DNA of 64,000 nucleotides, from NCBI GenBank assembly GCA_963680875.1, contig OY804579.1, positions 56,433,718 to 56,497,717 of the forward strand. Direction: 5' to 3'. This DNA comes from Bathymodiolus brooksi. Lineage: Eukaryota > Mollusca > Bivalvia > Mytilida > Modiolidae. The notes under the pieces are model-generated. The model was given only the letters and a program-made list of their open reading frames with translations, did not search any database and was not told where the DNA came from. Position numbers and translations under genes: made by a program. This document shows positions 11,735 through 22,567 of the stretch, piece by piece; position 1 is the stretch's first letter, and the number at the start of each line of letters is the position of its first letter.

Positions 11735-11910
11735 CTTTGAATATAGTAGTAATCCACTTTGTTTTCTTTTTCTCCAGTCTTTATTTTGTTTAGAATATTG
11801 TAGTATTTATCTCTTTTCCATATAGTTGATTTTGGATTAGACTCCAAAGTCTCACAAAGCTTATTAGTAAATGTTTGCTCATTGGAGAGCACACTGCATT
11901 CTTCTGCCAT
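11735..11910 (-). pseudogene. Integrase relic, exon 1 (N-terminal)
   Basis: A short minus-strand exon starting with ATG at 11910-11908. It encodes MAEECSVLSNEQTFTNKLCE and continues through a KRDKYYNILNKI-like segment to YYYIQ plus two bases, ending at a GTAAGC donor. Length 176 nt, so the phase is 2, matching the A that opens exon 2 (AG|A gives Arg). The DKYY...YYYI pattern is typical of the N-terminus of KRBA2-like integrases, just before the 'RFDV..CG.IEKLIKKR' stretch that opens exon 2. No promoter was recognised. Together with exon 2 this gives an ancestral two-exon gene. Confidence 0.68.
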
Positions 11911-12248
11911 GACAATTTTTACAGAATGATAAAATTAATTCAGTTTTGAGTGAAGACAAACTCACCCTAAGATAATGTTGACAACAATTTTAACCTGTTC
12001 AATTAGTTATACATAAATAAAGCCTAGGGGTATTTTCTTATATGTAAAAACATGATAATCTCCTTCTTCATGATTAAGAATGAGCAAAGCGAGTACTTAA
12101 TCATGAAGGAGGGGATTATCATTTTCTTACAATCTTTCTTATAAACATTCAATATGACATAATGTATTGGACAAAACTGTGAATTTCTTTTATTTAAAGT
12201 ATTAGTAATAACATTCAGGCAATTTATTGAAAATAGCTAAAGAAATTC
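11911..12248. other. Region upstream of the integrase relic
   Basis: AT-rich; contains a short inverted repeat (ATGATAATCTCCTTCTTCATGATTAAG against its complement, about 12050-12122). No gene. Confidence 0.5.
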
Positions 12249-12355
12249 AGGCATTCTATAGAATGACTAGATATTTTTAGGCATTCAATAGAATTCCTAT
12301 TGATGTTAGGCATTCTATAGATTGCCTAAAATTACAGTCATTCTACAGAATGCCT
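12249..12355. repeat. Second set of four ~20-bp palindromes
   Basis: AGGCATTCTATAGAATGACT-like palindromes start at 12249, 12279, 12308 and 12336 (spacings 30, 29, 28). They mirror the set at 8144-8250 on the other side of the integrase relic. A CAGGCAAT stretch occurs just outside one set and CAGGCGAT (reverse strand) outside the other. Confidence 0.82.
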
Positions 12356-12540
12356 GATTCTTTAAATCGCCTGTAACATATACAATGTATTATTACCTCC
12401 ACTATAGGAGATGTTACTTGTCGCAAGTCGTAAGTCGTAACTGAGTTTAGGACTAGTTTAGTGAAACGCACGTATACGTGCACATAAGGAAATCTTAAGA
12501 GTGATTTTAGACTTACGATTTACGATCACTTTAGTGAAAA

Positions 12541-13988
12541 GGTCGCCTGGCCTTTAGGCCATGTGAGCTATTGTCATCACTTTTTGTCCGTCGTCCGTCC
12601 GTCAACATTTCACATTTTAATCTTCTCCTCAGAAACCACTGGGCCAATTGCAACCAAACTTTGGTGGAATGGTCCTTGGATGGCCCCCTTCCAAAATTGT
12701 GTCCGACTTCCAACCAAGATGGCCACCAAGCTAAAAATAGAAAAAAAGGGGGATGAAATAAATTGTCCATTGCTGCTTTAGTATAAGTCAAAATGAGCTC
12801 AAATTTAACTGCAGCTACATGGCAAGGAGTAGTTTAACATTTAATCCGGGTTTTTCTGTGAAATTTTTCTTTCAGCCGATTTATACTGATTATGCAAATT
12901 AGCCATATTTTGATAAAAGATCACATTTAAATCTTCCCCTCTGAAACCGCTGAACCAAATTAAACCAAACCTGGCAGGGATGTTCCCTGGGTGGGTCCCT
13001 TTCAAAATTGTGTCCGACAGCCCCACCCTCCATTCAAGATGGCTGCTGTTACTAAAAATAGAAATTTCTTCAATTGTTCATTGCTGCTTTAGTATAAGTC
13101 AAAATGAGCTCAAATTTTAACTGCAGTTACATGGCAAGGAGTAGTTTAACATATGCTCGGAATTTTTCTGTGAAATTTTTCTTTCAGTCGATTTATACCG
13201 ATTATGCAAATTAGGCTTATTTTGATAAAAGATCACATTTAAATCTTTTTCTCTGAAACCGCTGAACCAAATTAAACCAAACCTGGCAGGGATGGTCCCT
13301 GGGTGGGTCCCTTTCAATATTGTGTCCGACAGCCCCGCCCTCCATTCAAGATGGCTGCTGTTGCTAAAAATAGAAATTTCTTCAATTGTCCATTGCTGCT
13401 TTAGTATAAGTCAAAATGAGCTCAAATTTTAACTGCAGGTACATGGCAAGGAGTAGTTTAACATATATTCCGTTTTTAGCTCACCTGGCCTTTAGGCCAT
13501 GTGAGCTATTATCATCACTTTTCGTCTGTCCGTCAACATTTCACATTTTAATCTTCTTCTCAGAAACCACTGGGCCAATTGCAACCAAACTTTGGTGGAG
13601 TGGTCTTTGGGTGGCCCCCCTTAAAAATTGTGTCCGGTGATCCCAACTTCCAACCAAGATGGCCGCCAAGCTAAAAATAGAAAAAAGGGGGATGATATTT
13701 AAAAAAAATCTTCTGCTCTGAAATTACTGAGCCAATCTCAACCAAACTTTGCTGAAATGATCCTTGGGTGGTCCCCTTCCAAAATTGTGTCCGGCATTTC
13801 AGACCTCCGACCAAGATGGACACTACAGCCGAACTTAATTTAACATAGGACCCTACGGGAAATTCCCATAAAAATCGTCTTGTCTGAAACCATTTGCTCA
13901 ATAAGACATTGTTATTATTAATTTAAACTAATGTTTACCTCTCTGTATTATTTGTCTTTAACCAACAATGTGTACCTTTTCCTTTTTT
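12541..13988 (+). repeat. Helitron-like family fragments
   Basis: A head lacking its first bases (CCTGGCCTTTAGGCCATGTGAGC, with T/A variation) opens at 12545. Three ~300-bp body units follow (CCAAGATGGCCACC, GCTTTAGTATAAGTCAAAATG, CTGCAGCTACATGGCAAGGAG). A second complete head hairpin at 13478-13507 leads to another unit pair up to ~13900. Open frames of 60-76 codons here are repeat shadows. Confidence 0.8.
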
Positions 13989-14814
13989 AGCTCACCTGGC
14001 CATAGGCCATGTGAGCTTTTGTCATGGCTAAGCGTCTGTCGTCCATCCGTTAGCTTTTCACATTTAAATCTTTTTCTCTGAAACCATTGAACAGAATTGA
14101 ACCAAACTTGCCAGGAATGTTCATTGGATGGTCCACTACCAGATTTGTGTTTTGGTGCTGATTTGAAATCCAACATGGCTGCCAGGGTCCATAATGTGTT
14201 CTCATTGGCTGAAATTTAAAAAATCTTCTTGTGAGAAACCACCAAGCCAATTGAATTGTGACTTTGCAGGAATGATCATTGGGTGGTCCTGTACTAAACT
14301 TGTGAATCGTTTGCCGATCGGAATTTCAAGATAGCCGCCATGACTCGACTTAGTTTTAACATAGGACCCTATGGCCGTATGGAAAAAAAAACTTTTTTTT
14401 TTTTCCCTCTGAAACCAGTTAACCAATTTAAAGCAAACATGGCATGGATGGTCTTTAGTTGGTCAACTGCCAAAATTGTGTTCAATGACCCCGATCTCGG
14501 TCCAAAATGGCCACCATCAGCAGACATAGTTTTAACATAGGACCCTATGGGAAAATTGTTTAAAAGTCTTCTCCTCTGAACTAGTCTGCCAATTTAAAGC
14601 AAACATGGCATTGATGGTCCTTGGGTAGTATACTTTCAAAATTATGTCCGGTGACCACGACCTCCATCCAAGATTGCTGCCATGAGCAGACATAGTTTTA
14701 ACATGGAACCCTATGGGATTTGAATAGTAAAATTTAGATGTATTCGGCTTGCAGACATTCTTAAGAGGGCTTATTTATGTCAGGTGAGCGATACAGGCTC
14801 ACCTGAGCCTCTAG
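13989..14814 (+). mobile_element. Complete 826-bp helitron-like element (nested)
   Basis: Head hairpin AGCTCACCTGGCC-ATA-GGCCATGTGAGC at 13989-14017, four ~150-bp body units with CATAGGACCCTATGG, then GTCAGGTGAGCGATAC, the hairpin AGGCTC-ACCT-GAGCCT (14795-14810) and CTAG (14811-14814). The downstream flank TTAACATATATTACGGG is the interior of a 312-bp unit, so it sits inside another copy of the family. The stem and loop differ from the other tails while pairing is kept. Confidence 0.68.
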
Positions 14815-16526
14815 TTAACATATATTACGGGATTTTTTATGAACTTTGAACTTTTACCGATTTTGACCGATTATGCAAATTAGAAAAAAGGGGGGATGAA
14901 ATTAAAAACAAATCTTCTCCTCTGAAACTATTGAGCCAATCTCAACCAAACTTTGCTGAAATGATCCTTAGGTGGTCCCCTTTCAAAATTGTGTCCGTCA
15001 GCGCCGTCCTATATCCAAGATGGCCGCCATGACTAAAAATAGAAATTTCTTCAAATGGCCAAAACTGCTCTATTTTAAGCCAGAAAGTGCCCAAATTTGA
15101 ACTGTATAAGCATAATGATGAGCTTTTTAACTTTTATTACGGGATTTTTTATGAACTTTGAACTTTTACCGATTTTGACCGATTATGCAAATTAGAAAAA
15201 AGGGGGGATGAAATTAAAAAAATCTTCTCCTCTGAAACTGTTGAGCCAATCTCAACCAAACTTTGCTGAAATGATCCTTAGGTGGTCCCCTTTCAAATTT
15301 GTATTCGTCAGCACCGTCCTGTATCCAAGATGGCCACCATTACTAAAAATAGAAATTTCTTCAAATGGCCAAAACTGCTCTATTTTAAGCCAGAAAGTGC
15401 CCAAATTTGAACTGTATAAGCATAATGATGAGCTTTTTAACATATATTACGGGATTTTTTATGAACTTTGAAATTTTGCCGATTTTGACCGATTATGCAA
15501 ATTAGAAAAAAGGGGGGATGAAATTAAAAAAAAATCTTCTCCTCTGAAACTACTGAGCCAATCTCAACCAAACTTTGCTGAAATGATCCTTAGGTGGTCC
15601 CCTTTCAAAATTGTGTCCGTCAGCGCCGTCCTGTATCCAATATGGCCGCCATTACTAAAAATAGAAATTTCTTCAAATGGCCAAAACTGCTCTATTTTAA
15701 GCCAGAAAGTGCCCAAATTTGAACTGTATAAGCATAAAGATGAGCTTATTAACATATATTACGGGATTTTTTATGAACTTTGAACTTTTACCGATTTTTA
15801 CCGATTATGCAAATTAGAAAGAAGGGGGGATGAAATTTAAAAAAATCTTCTCCTCTGAAACTACTGAGCCAATCTCAACCAAACTTTGCTGAAATGATTC
15901 TTGGGTGGTCCTCTTCCAAAATTGTGTCCGGCATTTCAGAACACCGACCAAGATGGCCGCCACAGCCGAACTTAATTTAACATAGGACCCTATGGGAAAT
16001 TCCCATAAAAATCTTTTTGTCTGAAACCATTTGCTCAATAAGAACAAAATTTTGATGAAATAGTCATTGGATGGTTCTCTTCCAAAAATGTGTCTGGCGG
16101 TTCGACCCTTCGATCAATTTTTTTTTTTTACCTGCAATTTTGAAGTAAATCTGATTACCCATCTTGGAGTTCTTGCCCTTTTTTCATCAAATTTATAAAA
16201 AAAAAAAAATTAATACTTTTCGTCTTATATTTCAAAAACTATAAGAGATAAAGGTTAAGTCTAAATTGCAAAAAATTGCAGCATGTCAAGATCTTCCTAC
16301 CCTGCAATTTTTAAGTAAATCCAATTACCCATTTTGGAGTTATTGCCCTTTTTTCATCAAAATGTTCTCAATTTTAATACTATTATCTTATATCTCAAAA
16401 ACTATTAGAGATAGAGGGAAAGTTTAAACTGCAAAAATGTTCAGCATGTTAAGATCTACAAAAAATTTCCCACAGTTAAAAATGTGCGACAACTGTGAAG
16501 AGTTATTCCTCTTGAAATGCATTTTT
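14815..16526 (+). repeat. 312-bp array and body modules, second copy
   Basis: Three 312-bp units and a variant unit, then the ~160-bp module. From ~15127 the sequence is collinear with 2281 onward at an offset of 12847/12846 bp and nearly identical (for example AATGAGCTTATTAAC and the poly-A run before TTAATACTTTTCG are shared). Upstream of 15127 the adjoining units differ in type from those upstream of 2281, so the homology boundary lies within the array. Confidence 0.88.
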
Positions 16527-18458
16527 AGCTCACCTGACCCAAAGGGTCATGTGAGGTATTGCCATCACTTGGCGTCCGTCGTCCGTCCGTTAACTTTTTG
16601 GTATTTTAATCTACTCCTCTGAAACAACTGGACCAAATGGAACCAAACTTGGCAGAAAGCATCTATATAAGGTCCTCTATAAAGTTTCTTCATTTCGTCC
16701 CATTCCGCCAACAAATATGGCCGCCAAGGGCAATTCTTGTTTCTGATTGGCTAATGTTAAAAAAATCTTCTCCTCTGAAACTGCTAGGCCAAATGGAGCC
16801 AAACTTGGCAGGAAGCATCTATGTAAGATCCTCTATAAAACTTCTTCATTTAATTCCATTCGGCCAACAAACATGGCCGCTGTTACTAAAAATAGAACAT
16901 AGGGTAAAATTGCACGTTTTTGGTAACAACTCAAAAACTGTTAATAATATCAGAAATCTGACATGGGTAAAAATGATCAGCACAGGAAGATCTAACTACC
17001 CTGAAATTTTGAAGAAAATCTGATTACCTATCTTGGAGTTATTGCCCTTTTTTCATCAAATTTTCAAAATTTTAATACTTTTCGTTTTTTATTTCAAAAA
17101 CTATAAGAGATAGACGTTAAGTTTAAACAGCAAACATGTGCAGCATGTCAAGATCTACATGCCCTGCAATTTTGAAGTAAATCTGATTACCCGTCTAGGA
17201 GTTATTGCCCTTTTTCATTTTTTATTTTTTTAATTTAAACATTTTTGTCTGATATTTCAAAAACTATTAGAGATAAAGGTTAAGTTTAAATTGCAAACAT
17301 GTGCAGCATATTAAGATCTACCTACCCTGTAATTTTGAAGTTAATTTGAGTACCCAATTTGGAGTTACTGCCCTTTTTTTTCATCAAATTTTCAAAATGT
17401 TAATACCTTTTGTCCTTTATTTCAAAAACTATAAGAGATAGATGTTAAGTTTAAACAGCAAACATGTTCAGCATGTCAAGATCAACCTAGCCTACAATTT
17501 TAAAGTAAATCTGATTACCCATCTTGAAGTTATTGCCCTTTTTTCATCAAATTTTAAAAATGTTAATACTTTTCATCCTTTATTTCAAAAACTATAAGAG
17601 ATAGATGTTGAGTGTAAACTGAAAACATGTTCAGCTTGTCAAGATCAACATGCCCTGCAATTTTGAAGTAAATCTGATTACCCGTCTAGGAGTTATTCCC
17701 CTTTTTTCATCATTTTTTAGCTCACCTGACCCAAAGGGCCATGTGAGGTATTGCCATCACTTGGCATCCGTCGTCCGTCCGTTAACTTTTTCATATTTTA
17801 ATCTTCTCCTCTGAAACAACTTGGCCAAATGGAACCAAACTTGGCAGTAAGCATCTATGTAAGGTCCTCTATAAAGTTTCTCCGTTTCGTTCCATTTGGC
17901 CTATAAACATGGCCACCAAGAATAAAAAAAAATTCTGATTGGCTAATGTTAAAAAAATCTTCTCCTCTGAAACAGCTTGGCCAAATGGAGCCAAACTTGG
18001 CATAGATGGTCCCTGGGTGTGTCCCTTTTAAAATTGTGTCCGACAGCCCCACCCTCCATTCAAGATGGCTGCTGTTTTTTAAAGTAATGATTATCTCCCT
18101 TTGAAATTTGCTTCAGTATCATTCTATTGTCAGGTGAGCGATACAGGCTCAGTGGGCTGAGCCTCTAGTTTTGTTGACTCACTGCTTTTGGTTGCTCAAA
18201 TAATCAAAGGAAGCAACTCTATTACAAAATATGAAGTAGGAAAAGCTAAATTTTGAGAATCATTGACATATATGTTTTTTTACAGCAATTTTGATAACTT
18301 ACATTAAAGGGGGAACCCCTGCCCACATTATTTTGTAGAAGGGGTCTGCAATGACGAAGGCTACATTTGTTAATTTTTTTTACCGAAGTTATCAAGTTTT
18401 ATTGACTGATGTTGTTATTATACCCAGGTGAGCTATACAGGCTCCTGGGAGCCTCTAG
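16527..18458 (+). mobile_element. Helitron-like element, second copy with nested copy
   Basis: Near-identical to 3681-5447: head hairpin 16527-16555, nested short element 17719-18168 (tail hairpin 18145-18164, CTAG 18165-18168), outer tail hairpin AGGCTC-CTGG-GAGCCT at 18439-18454 and CTAG 18455-18458. It keeps one extra ~165-bp module near 17250-17420 that the first copy lacks. The right junction here leads to GTCCTGTATG unique sequence, whereas the first copy abuts the minisatellite. Confidence 0.66.
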
Positions 18459-18617
18459 TTGTCCTGTATGATCACGTATCCTGATTTGTACCCATTGTCC
18501 AATCAAATTAATCTATTTATGGTAATTAATATATGAGGTATAATAATATTACTTATTTACTTTCACAATGTTCTTATTGTATGCATTTTTGCCATGTCTT
18601 GTCCTCTTTAATTTTAG

Positions 18618-18700
18618 ATTACTGTTGAAAGTTTTGGGGAAGTCAAAGAAGTAGAATTAATTAAAGGTGGATCCAAGAAAACAGTAACAAAAAGTAATAG
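18618..18700 (+). CDS. HERC3/4-like HECT E3 ligase, internal exon
   Basis: An 83-nt exon between ATTTTAG and GTATGT. It encodes ITVESFGEVKEVELIKGGSK then KTVTKSN plus AG, which completes Arg with the next exon. This is the segment of the HECT N-lobe just before the K-E-Y-(V/L)-D motif in HERC3/HERC4-type ubiquitin ligases, which transfer ubiquitin from E2 to substrates. The exon is phase 0 in, phase 2 out. All earlier exons (RCC1-like repeats and most of the N-lobe) must lie left of the window, since no further HECT-like exon is visible in 1-18.6 kb. The gene is on the + strand. Confidence 0.82.
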
Positions 18701-19166
18701 GTATGTAACACAACATCTGTTGATTTGATTGAACAATAATACAATGTAAGAACAGGGAAACATGTCTAAATTTAACCTCCTTGGAGACAACTTTTGTGTT
18801 ATGAATGGACAGGTGTTTGGTTAATACAGGTTAAATTAACAAAGATTTCCTACATTGGGACCTTATATATAGTTTGTTTGATATATAGAATTCTGTCTTA
18901 TTCAGATTCCAATTTAGACAGGTTTCACTGTATACGAAACAGAATGTCAAAAACAAATTTCAGAAGATTTCAAAATTATTTTATAAAAGGAAAAAATCAT
19001 TTTTACTTGATTACAATATACTCTTTTAAGTCATATTATAATTGACAAGAAGAAGATCCTTTCATGTTTTAATATTTTTACTACATTGTTGCAGATTTCT
19101 TTCCCTTTAATTATTACAGATAAGAGTCTGTTTATTGACATATTGTCCATATAGAATATGCTTTTT
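18701..19166. other. HERC intron, unique part
   Basis: Intron start with GTATGT donor. AT-rich, no recognisable element before the helitron-like insertion. Confidence 0.6.
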
Positions 19167-21816
19167 AGCTCACCTGACCCAAAGGGTCATGTGAGCTATT
19201 CTCATCACTTGGCGTCCGTCGTCGTCGTCCGTCGTCCGTCGTCCGTCCGTCGTCCGTCGTCCGTCGTCCGTCGTCCGTCGTACGTCGTAAACTTTTTCAA
19301 AAATCTTCTCCTCTGAAAGTACTAGACCAATGGAAACCAAACTTGGTCTGAATCATTACTAGGGTATCTAGTTTCAAAATTGTGTCCGGTGATGCCGTGC
19401 ACCAACCAACATGGCCGCTGTTACTAAAAATAGAACATATGGTAAAATTGCAGGTTTTTGGTAATATCTCAAAAACCGTTAGTAATATCAAAAATCTGAC
19501 ATGGGGTAAAAATGATCAGCACATCAAGATCTACCTACCCTGCAATTTTGAAGTAAATCTGATTACCCATCTTGGAGTTATTGCCCTTTTTTCATCAAAT
19601 TTGTAAAATTTTAATGCTTTTCGTCTTATATTTCAAAAACTATAAGAGATAAAGGTTAACTTTAAATTGCAAAAATGTGCGGCATATTAAGATCTACCTA
19701 CCCTGCAATTTTGAAGTAAATCCCATTACTCATTTTGGAGTTATTTCCCTTTTTTCATCAAATTTTCAAAATTTTAATACTTTTCGTCCTTTATTTCAAA
19801 AACTATAACAGACAGATGGTAAGTTGAAACTGCAAACATGCTCAGCATGTCAAGATCTACCTACCCTGCAATTTTGAAGTAAATTTGATTACCCATCTTG
19901 GAGTTATTGCCCCTTTTTCATCAATTTTTTTTTTTCCTTTTAATACTTTTCGTCTTATATTTCAAAAACTATTTAGAGATAGATGTTAAGTTTATTGCAA
20001 AAATGTGCAGCATATCAAGATCTACCTACCCTGCAATTTTGAAGTAAATCCCATTACCCATTTTGACCGATTATGCAAATTAGAAAATAGGGGGGATGAA
20101 ATTAAAAAAAAATCTTCTCCTCTGAAACTACTGAACCAATCTCAACCAAACTTTGCTGAAATGATCCTTAGGTGGTCCCCTTTCAAAATTGTGTCCATTA
20201 GCCCCGTCCTGTATCCAAGATGGCCGCCATTACTAAAAATAGAAATTTCTTCAAATGGTCAAAACTGCTCTATTTTAAGCCAGAAAGTGCCCAAATTTGA
20301 ACTGTATAAGCATAATGATGAACTTTTTAACATATATTACGGGATTTTTTTTATGAACTTTGAACTTTTACCGATTTTGACCGATTATGAAATTTAAAAA
20401 AAGGGGGGATGAAATTAAAAAAAAAATCTTCTCCTCTGAAACTACTGAGCCAATCTCAACCAAACTTTGCTGAGATGATCCTTAGGTGGTCCCCTTTCAA
20501 AATTGTGTCCGTCAGCGCCGTCCTGTATCCAAGATGGCCACCATTACTAAAAATAGAAATTTCTTCAAATGGCCAAAACTGTTCTATTTTAAGCCAGAAA
20601 GTGCCCAAATTTGAACTGTATAAGCATAATGATGAGCTTTTTAACATATATTACGGATTTTTTATGAACTTTGAACTTTTACCGATTTTGACCGATTATG
20701 AAATTTAAAAAAAGGGGGGATGAAATTAAAAAAAAAATCTTCTCCTCTGAAACTACTGAGCCAATCTCAACCAAACTTTGCTGAGATGATCCTTAGGTGG
20801 TCCCCTTTCAAAATTGTGTCCGTCAGCGCCGTCCTGTATCCAAGATGGCCACCATTACTAAAAATAGAAATTTCTTCAAATGGCCAAAACTGTTCTATTT
20901 TAAGCCAGAAAGTGCCCAAATTTGAACTGTATAAGCATAATGATGAGCTTTTTAACATATATTACGGATTTTTTATGAACTTTGAACTTTTACCGATTTT
21001 GACCGATTATGAAATTTAAAAAAAGGGGGGATGAAATTAAAAAAAAATCTTCTCCTCTGAAACTACTGAGCCAATTTCAACCAAACTTTGCTGAGATGAT
21101 CCTTAGGTGGTCCCCTTTTAAAATTGTGTCCGTCAGCGCCGTCCTATATCCAAGATGGCCACCATTATTAAAAATAGAAATTTCTTCAAATGGCCAAAAC
21201 TGCTCTATTTTAAGCCAGAAAGTGCTCAAATTTGAACTGTATAAGCATAATGATGATCTTTTTAACATATATTACGGATTTTTTATGAACTTTGAACTTT
21301 TACCGAGTTTGACCGATTATGCAAATTAGAAAAAAGGGGGGATGAAATTAAAAAAATCTTCTTCTCTGAAACTACAGAGCCAATCTCAACCAAACTTTGC
21401 TGAAATGATTCTTGGGTGGTCCTCTTCCAAAATTGTGTCCAGCATTTCAGAACACCGACCAAGATGGCCGCCACAGCCGAACTTAATTTAACATAGGACC
21501 CTATGGGAAATTCCCATAAAAATCTTTTTGTCTGAAACCATTTGCTCAATAAGAACAAAATTTTGATGAAATAGTCATTGAATGGTTCTCTTCCAAAAAT
21601 GTGTCTGGCGGTTCGACCCTTCGATCAATTTTTATTTACCTGCAATTTTGAAGTAAATCCGATTACCCATCTTGGAGTTCTTGCCCTTTTTTCATCAAAT
21701 TTATAAAAATGACGAAGGCTACAATTGTTAATTTTTTTTACCGAAGTTATCAAGTTTTATTGACTGATGTTATTATTATACCCAGGTGAGCTATACAGGC
21801 TCCTGGGAGCCTCTAG
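19167..21816 (+). mobile_element. Helitron-like element in HERC intron
   Basis: A 2.65-kb copy: head hairpin 19167-19196, long GTCCGTCGTC run (19212-19290), CTCCTCTGAAAG unit, four ~160-bp modules (19450-20060), four 311-bp units (20060-21320), variant unit, then GACGAAGGCTACA, CCAGGTGAGC, hairpin AGGCTC-CTGG-GAGCCT (21797-21812) and CTAG (21813-21816). It is T-flanked on both sides (GAATATGCTTTTT before, TTTTATTTTAC after). Internal frames of 60-130 codons are shadows. It is inserted in sense orientation in the intron. Confidence 0.68.
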
Positions 21817-21950
21817 TTTTATTTTACATTTTTTTCCACATTCAACTGAAATGGAAAATATAATTCCCATGACATAGTTAATACAACAAATTGTGACAGA
21901 TGTCAATATATCATACTGTTGTTAATGTTTATATATAATTATTTTTGCAG

Positions 21951-22059
21951 GAAGGAGTATTTAGATATGTATATTAATTACATATTTAATGAATCTATAG
22001 AGAAACAATTTACAGCCTTCAATGATGGCTTCCTTAAAGTCTGTGATAGCAAAGTTTTG
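21951..22059 (+). CDS. HERC3/4-like HECT E3 ligase, internal exon
   Basis: A 109-nt exon after TTTTTGCAG, before GTAAGT. With the carried AG it reads RKEYLDMYINYIFNESIEKQ, then FTAFNDGFLKVCDSKVL. This is a highly typical HECT N-lobe segment (E-Y-x-D-x-Y-I-N-Y...F...G...V). The exon ends in phase 0. Immediately downstream its last ~44 bases and donor are duplicated (22096-22149). Confidence 0.9.
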
Positions 22060-22095
22060 GTAAGTCTTCAGTGAATATGTGATAATAAAATTCTT

Positions 22096-22149
22096 CAGCC
22101 TTCAATGATGGCTTCCTTAAAGTTTGTGATAGCAAAGTTTTGGTAAGTT
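22096..22149 (+). pseudogene. Partial tandem duplicate of HERC exon end
   Basis: The sequence CAGCCTTCAATGATGGCTTC through GTTTTGGTAAGTT repeats 22013-22066 at an offset of 83 bp, with one base change. It keeps a GTAAGT-like donor and gains an AG acceptor look-alike (TTCTTCAG) by chance. A retained 44-nt piece would shift the frame, so it is probably not spliced in normally. Confidence 0.85.
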
Positions 22150-22562
22150 GATCTCATTTACAAGTTACCACTCCACATGATATTCTTCAATTTGTGGACA
22201 ATTTTTGTATTGAATTATTTTCTTCCAGTGTGTGGGTTTTTTTTTATTTTTTTTATTAATTACACCTTATATAAGAATGCTGGATTCTGATTGGTTAATA
22301 ACCATGATATTTTTTTACAAATTCAGGCCTTGCATTGTGAATTTGCAGAATTTTTACTTCATGTATGTGTATTTGCATAAGATTTAACTTTTTTTCATGG
22401 TATTTGCAAAATCGTATTTGCCGTTTTTACCCTTCACCGAGACGCTTGTAACAAAATTTGTAAAACGTTATCAGTTGTGCGTTTTATGTAACATCATTCG
22501 GTAGAATTAAACAGATACATCAATTTGTGACATTATTAACATCTTTTTTTTTTTAAACTTCC
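22150..22562. other. HERC intron, unique part
   Basis: AT-rich intronic sequence with a T-run near 22230-22250. No element recognised. Confidence 0.5.
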
Positions 22563-22567
22563 ATATA

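Larger units (their letters stand above)
6694..12540. mobile_element. Large inverted-repeat-bounded element with integrase relic
   Basis: The left end (6694-6835) and right end (12420-12540) carry related blocks in inverted orientation. TTTCACTAAAG begins the left and CTTTAGTGAAA closes the right. Both contain CTCTTAAGA, a second CGTTTCACTA/TAGTGAAACG and AGTTACGACTTGCGA (left) against TCGCAAGTCGTAAGTCGTAA (right). Repeats are imperfect and I find no clear target duplication. Inside lie two arrays of 20-bp palindromes that more closely bracket a broken two-exon integrase gene, so the true transposon may be only ~8126-12370. Confidence 0.45.

Noticed and set aside
8144..12355. CRISPR-like regularity of the 20-bp palindromes
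   Set aside because: Spacers are 8-10 bp and the genome is eukaryotic; the paired placement around an integrase fits transposon ends.
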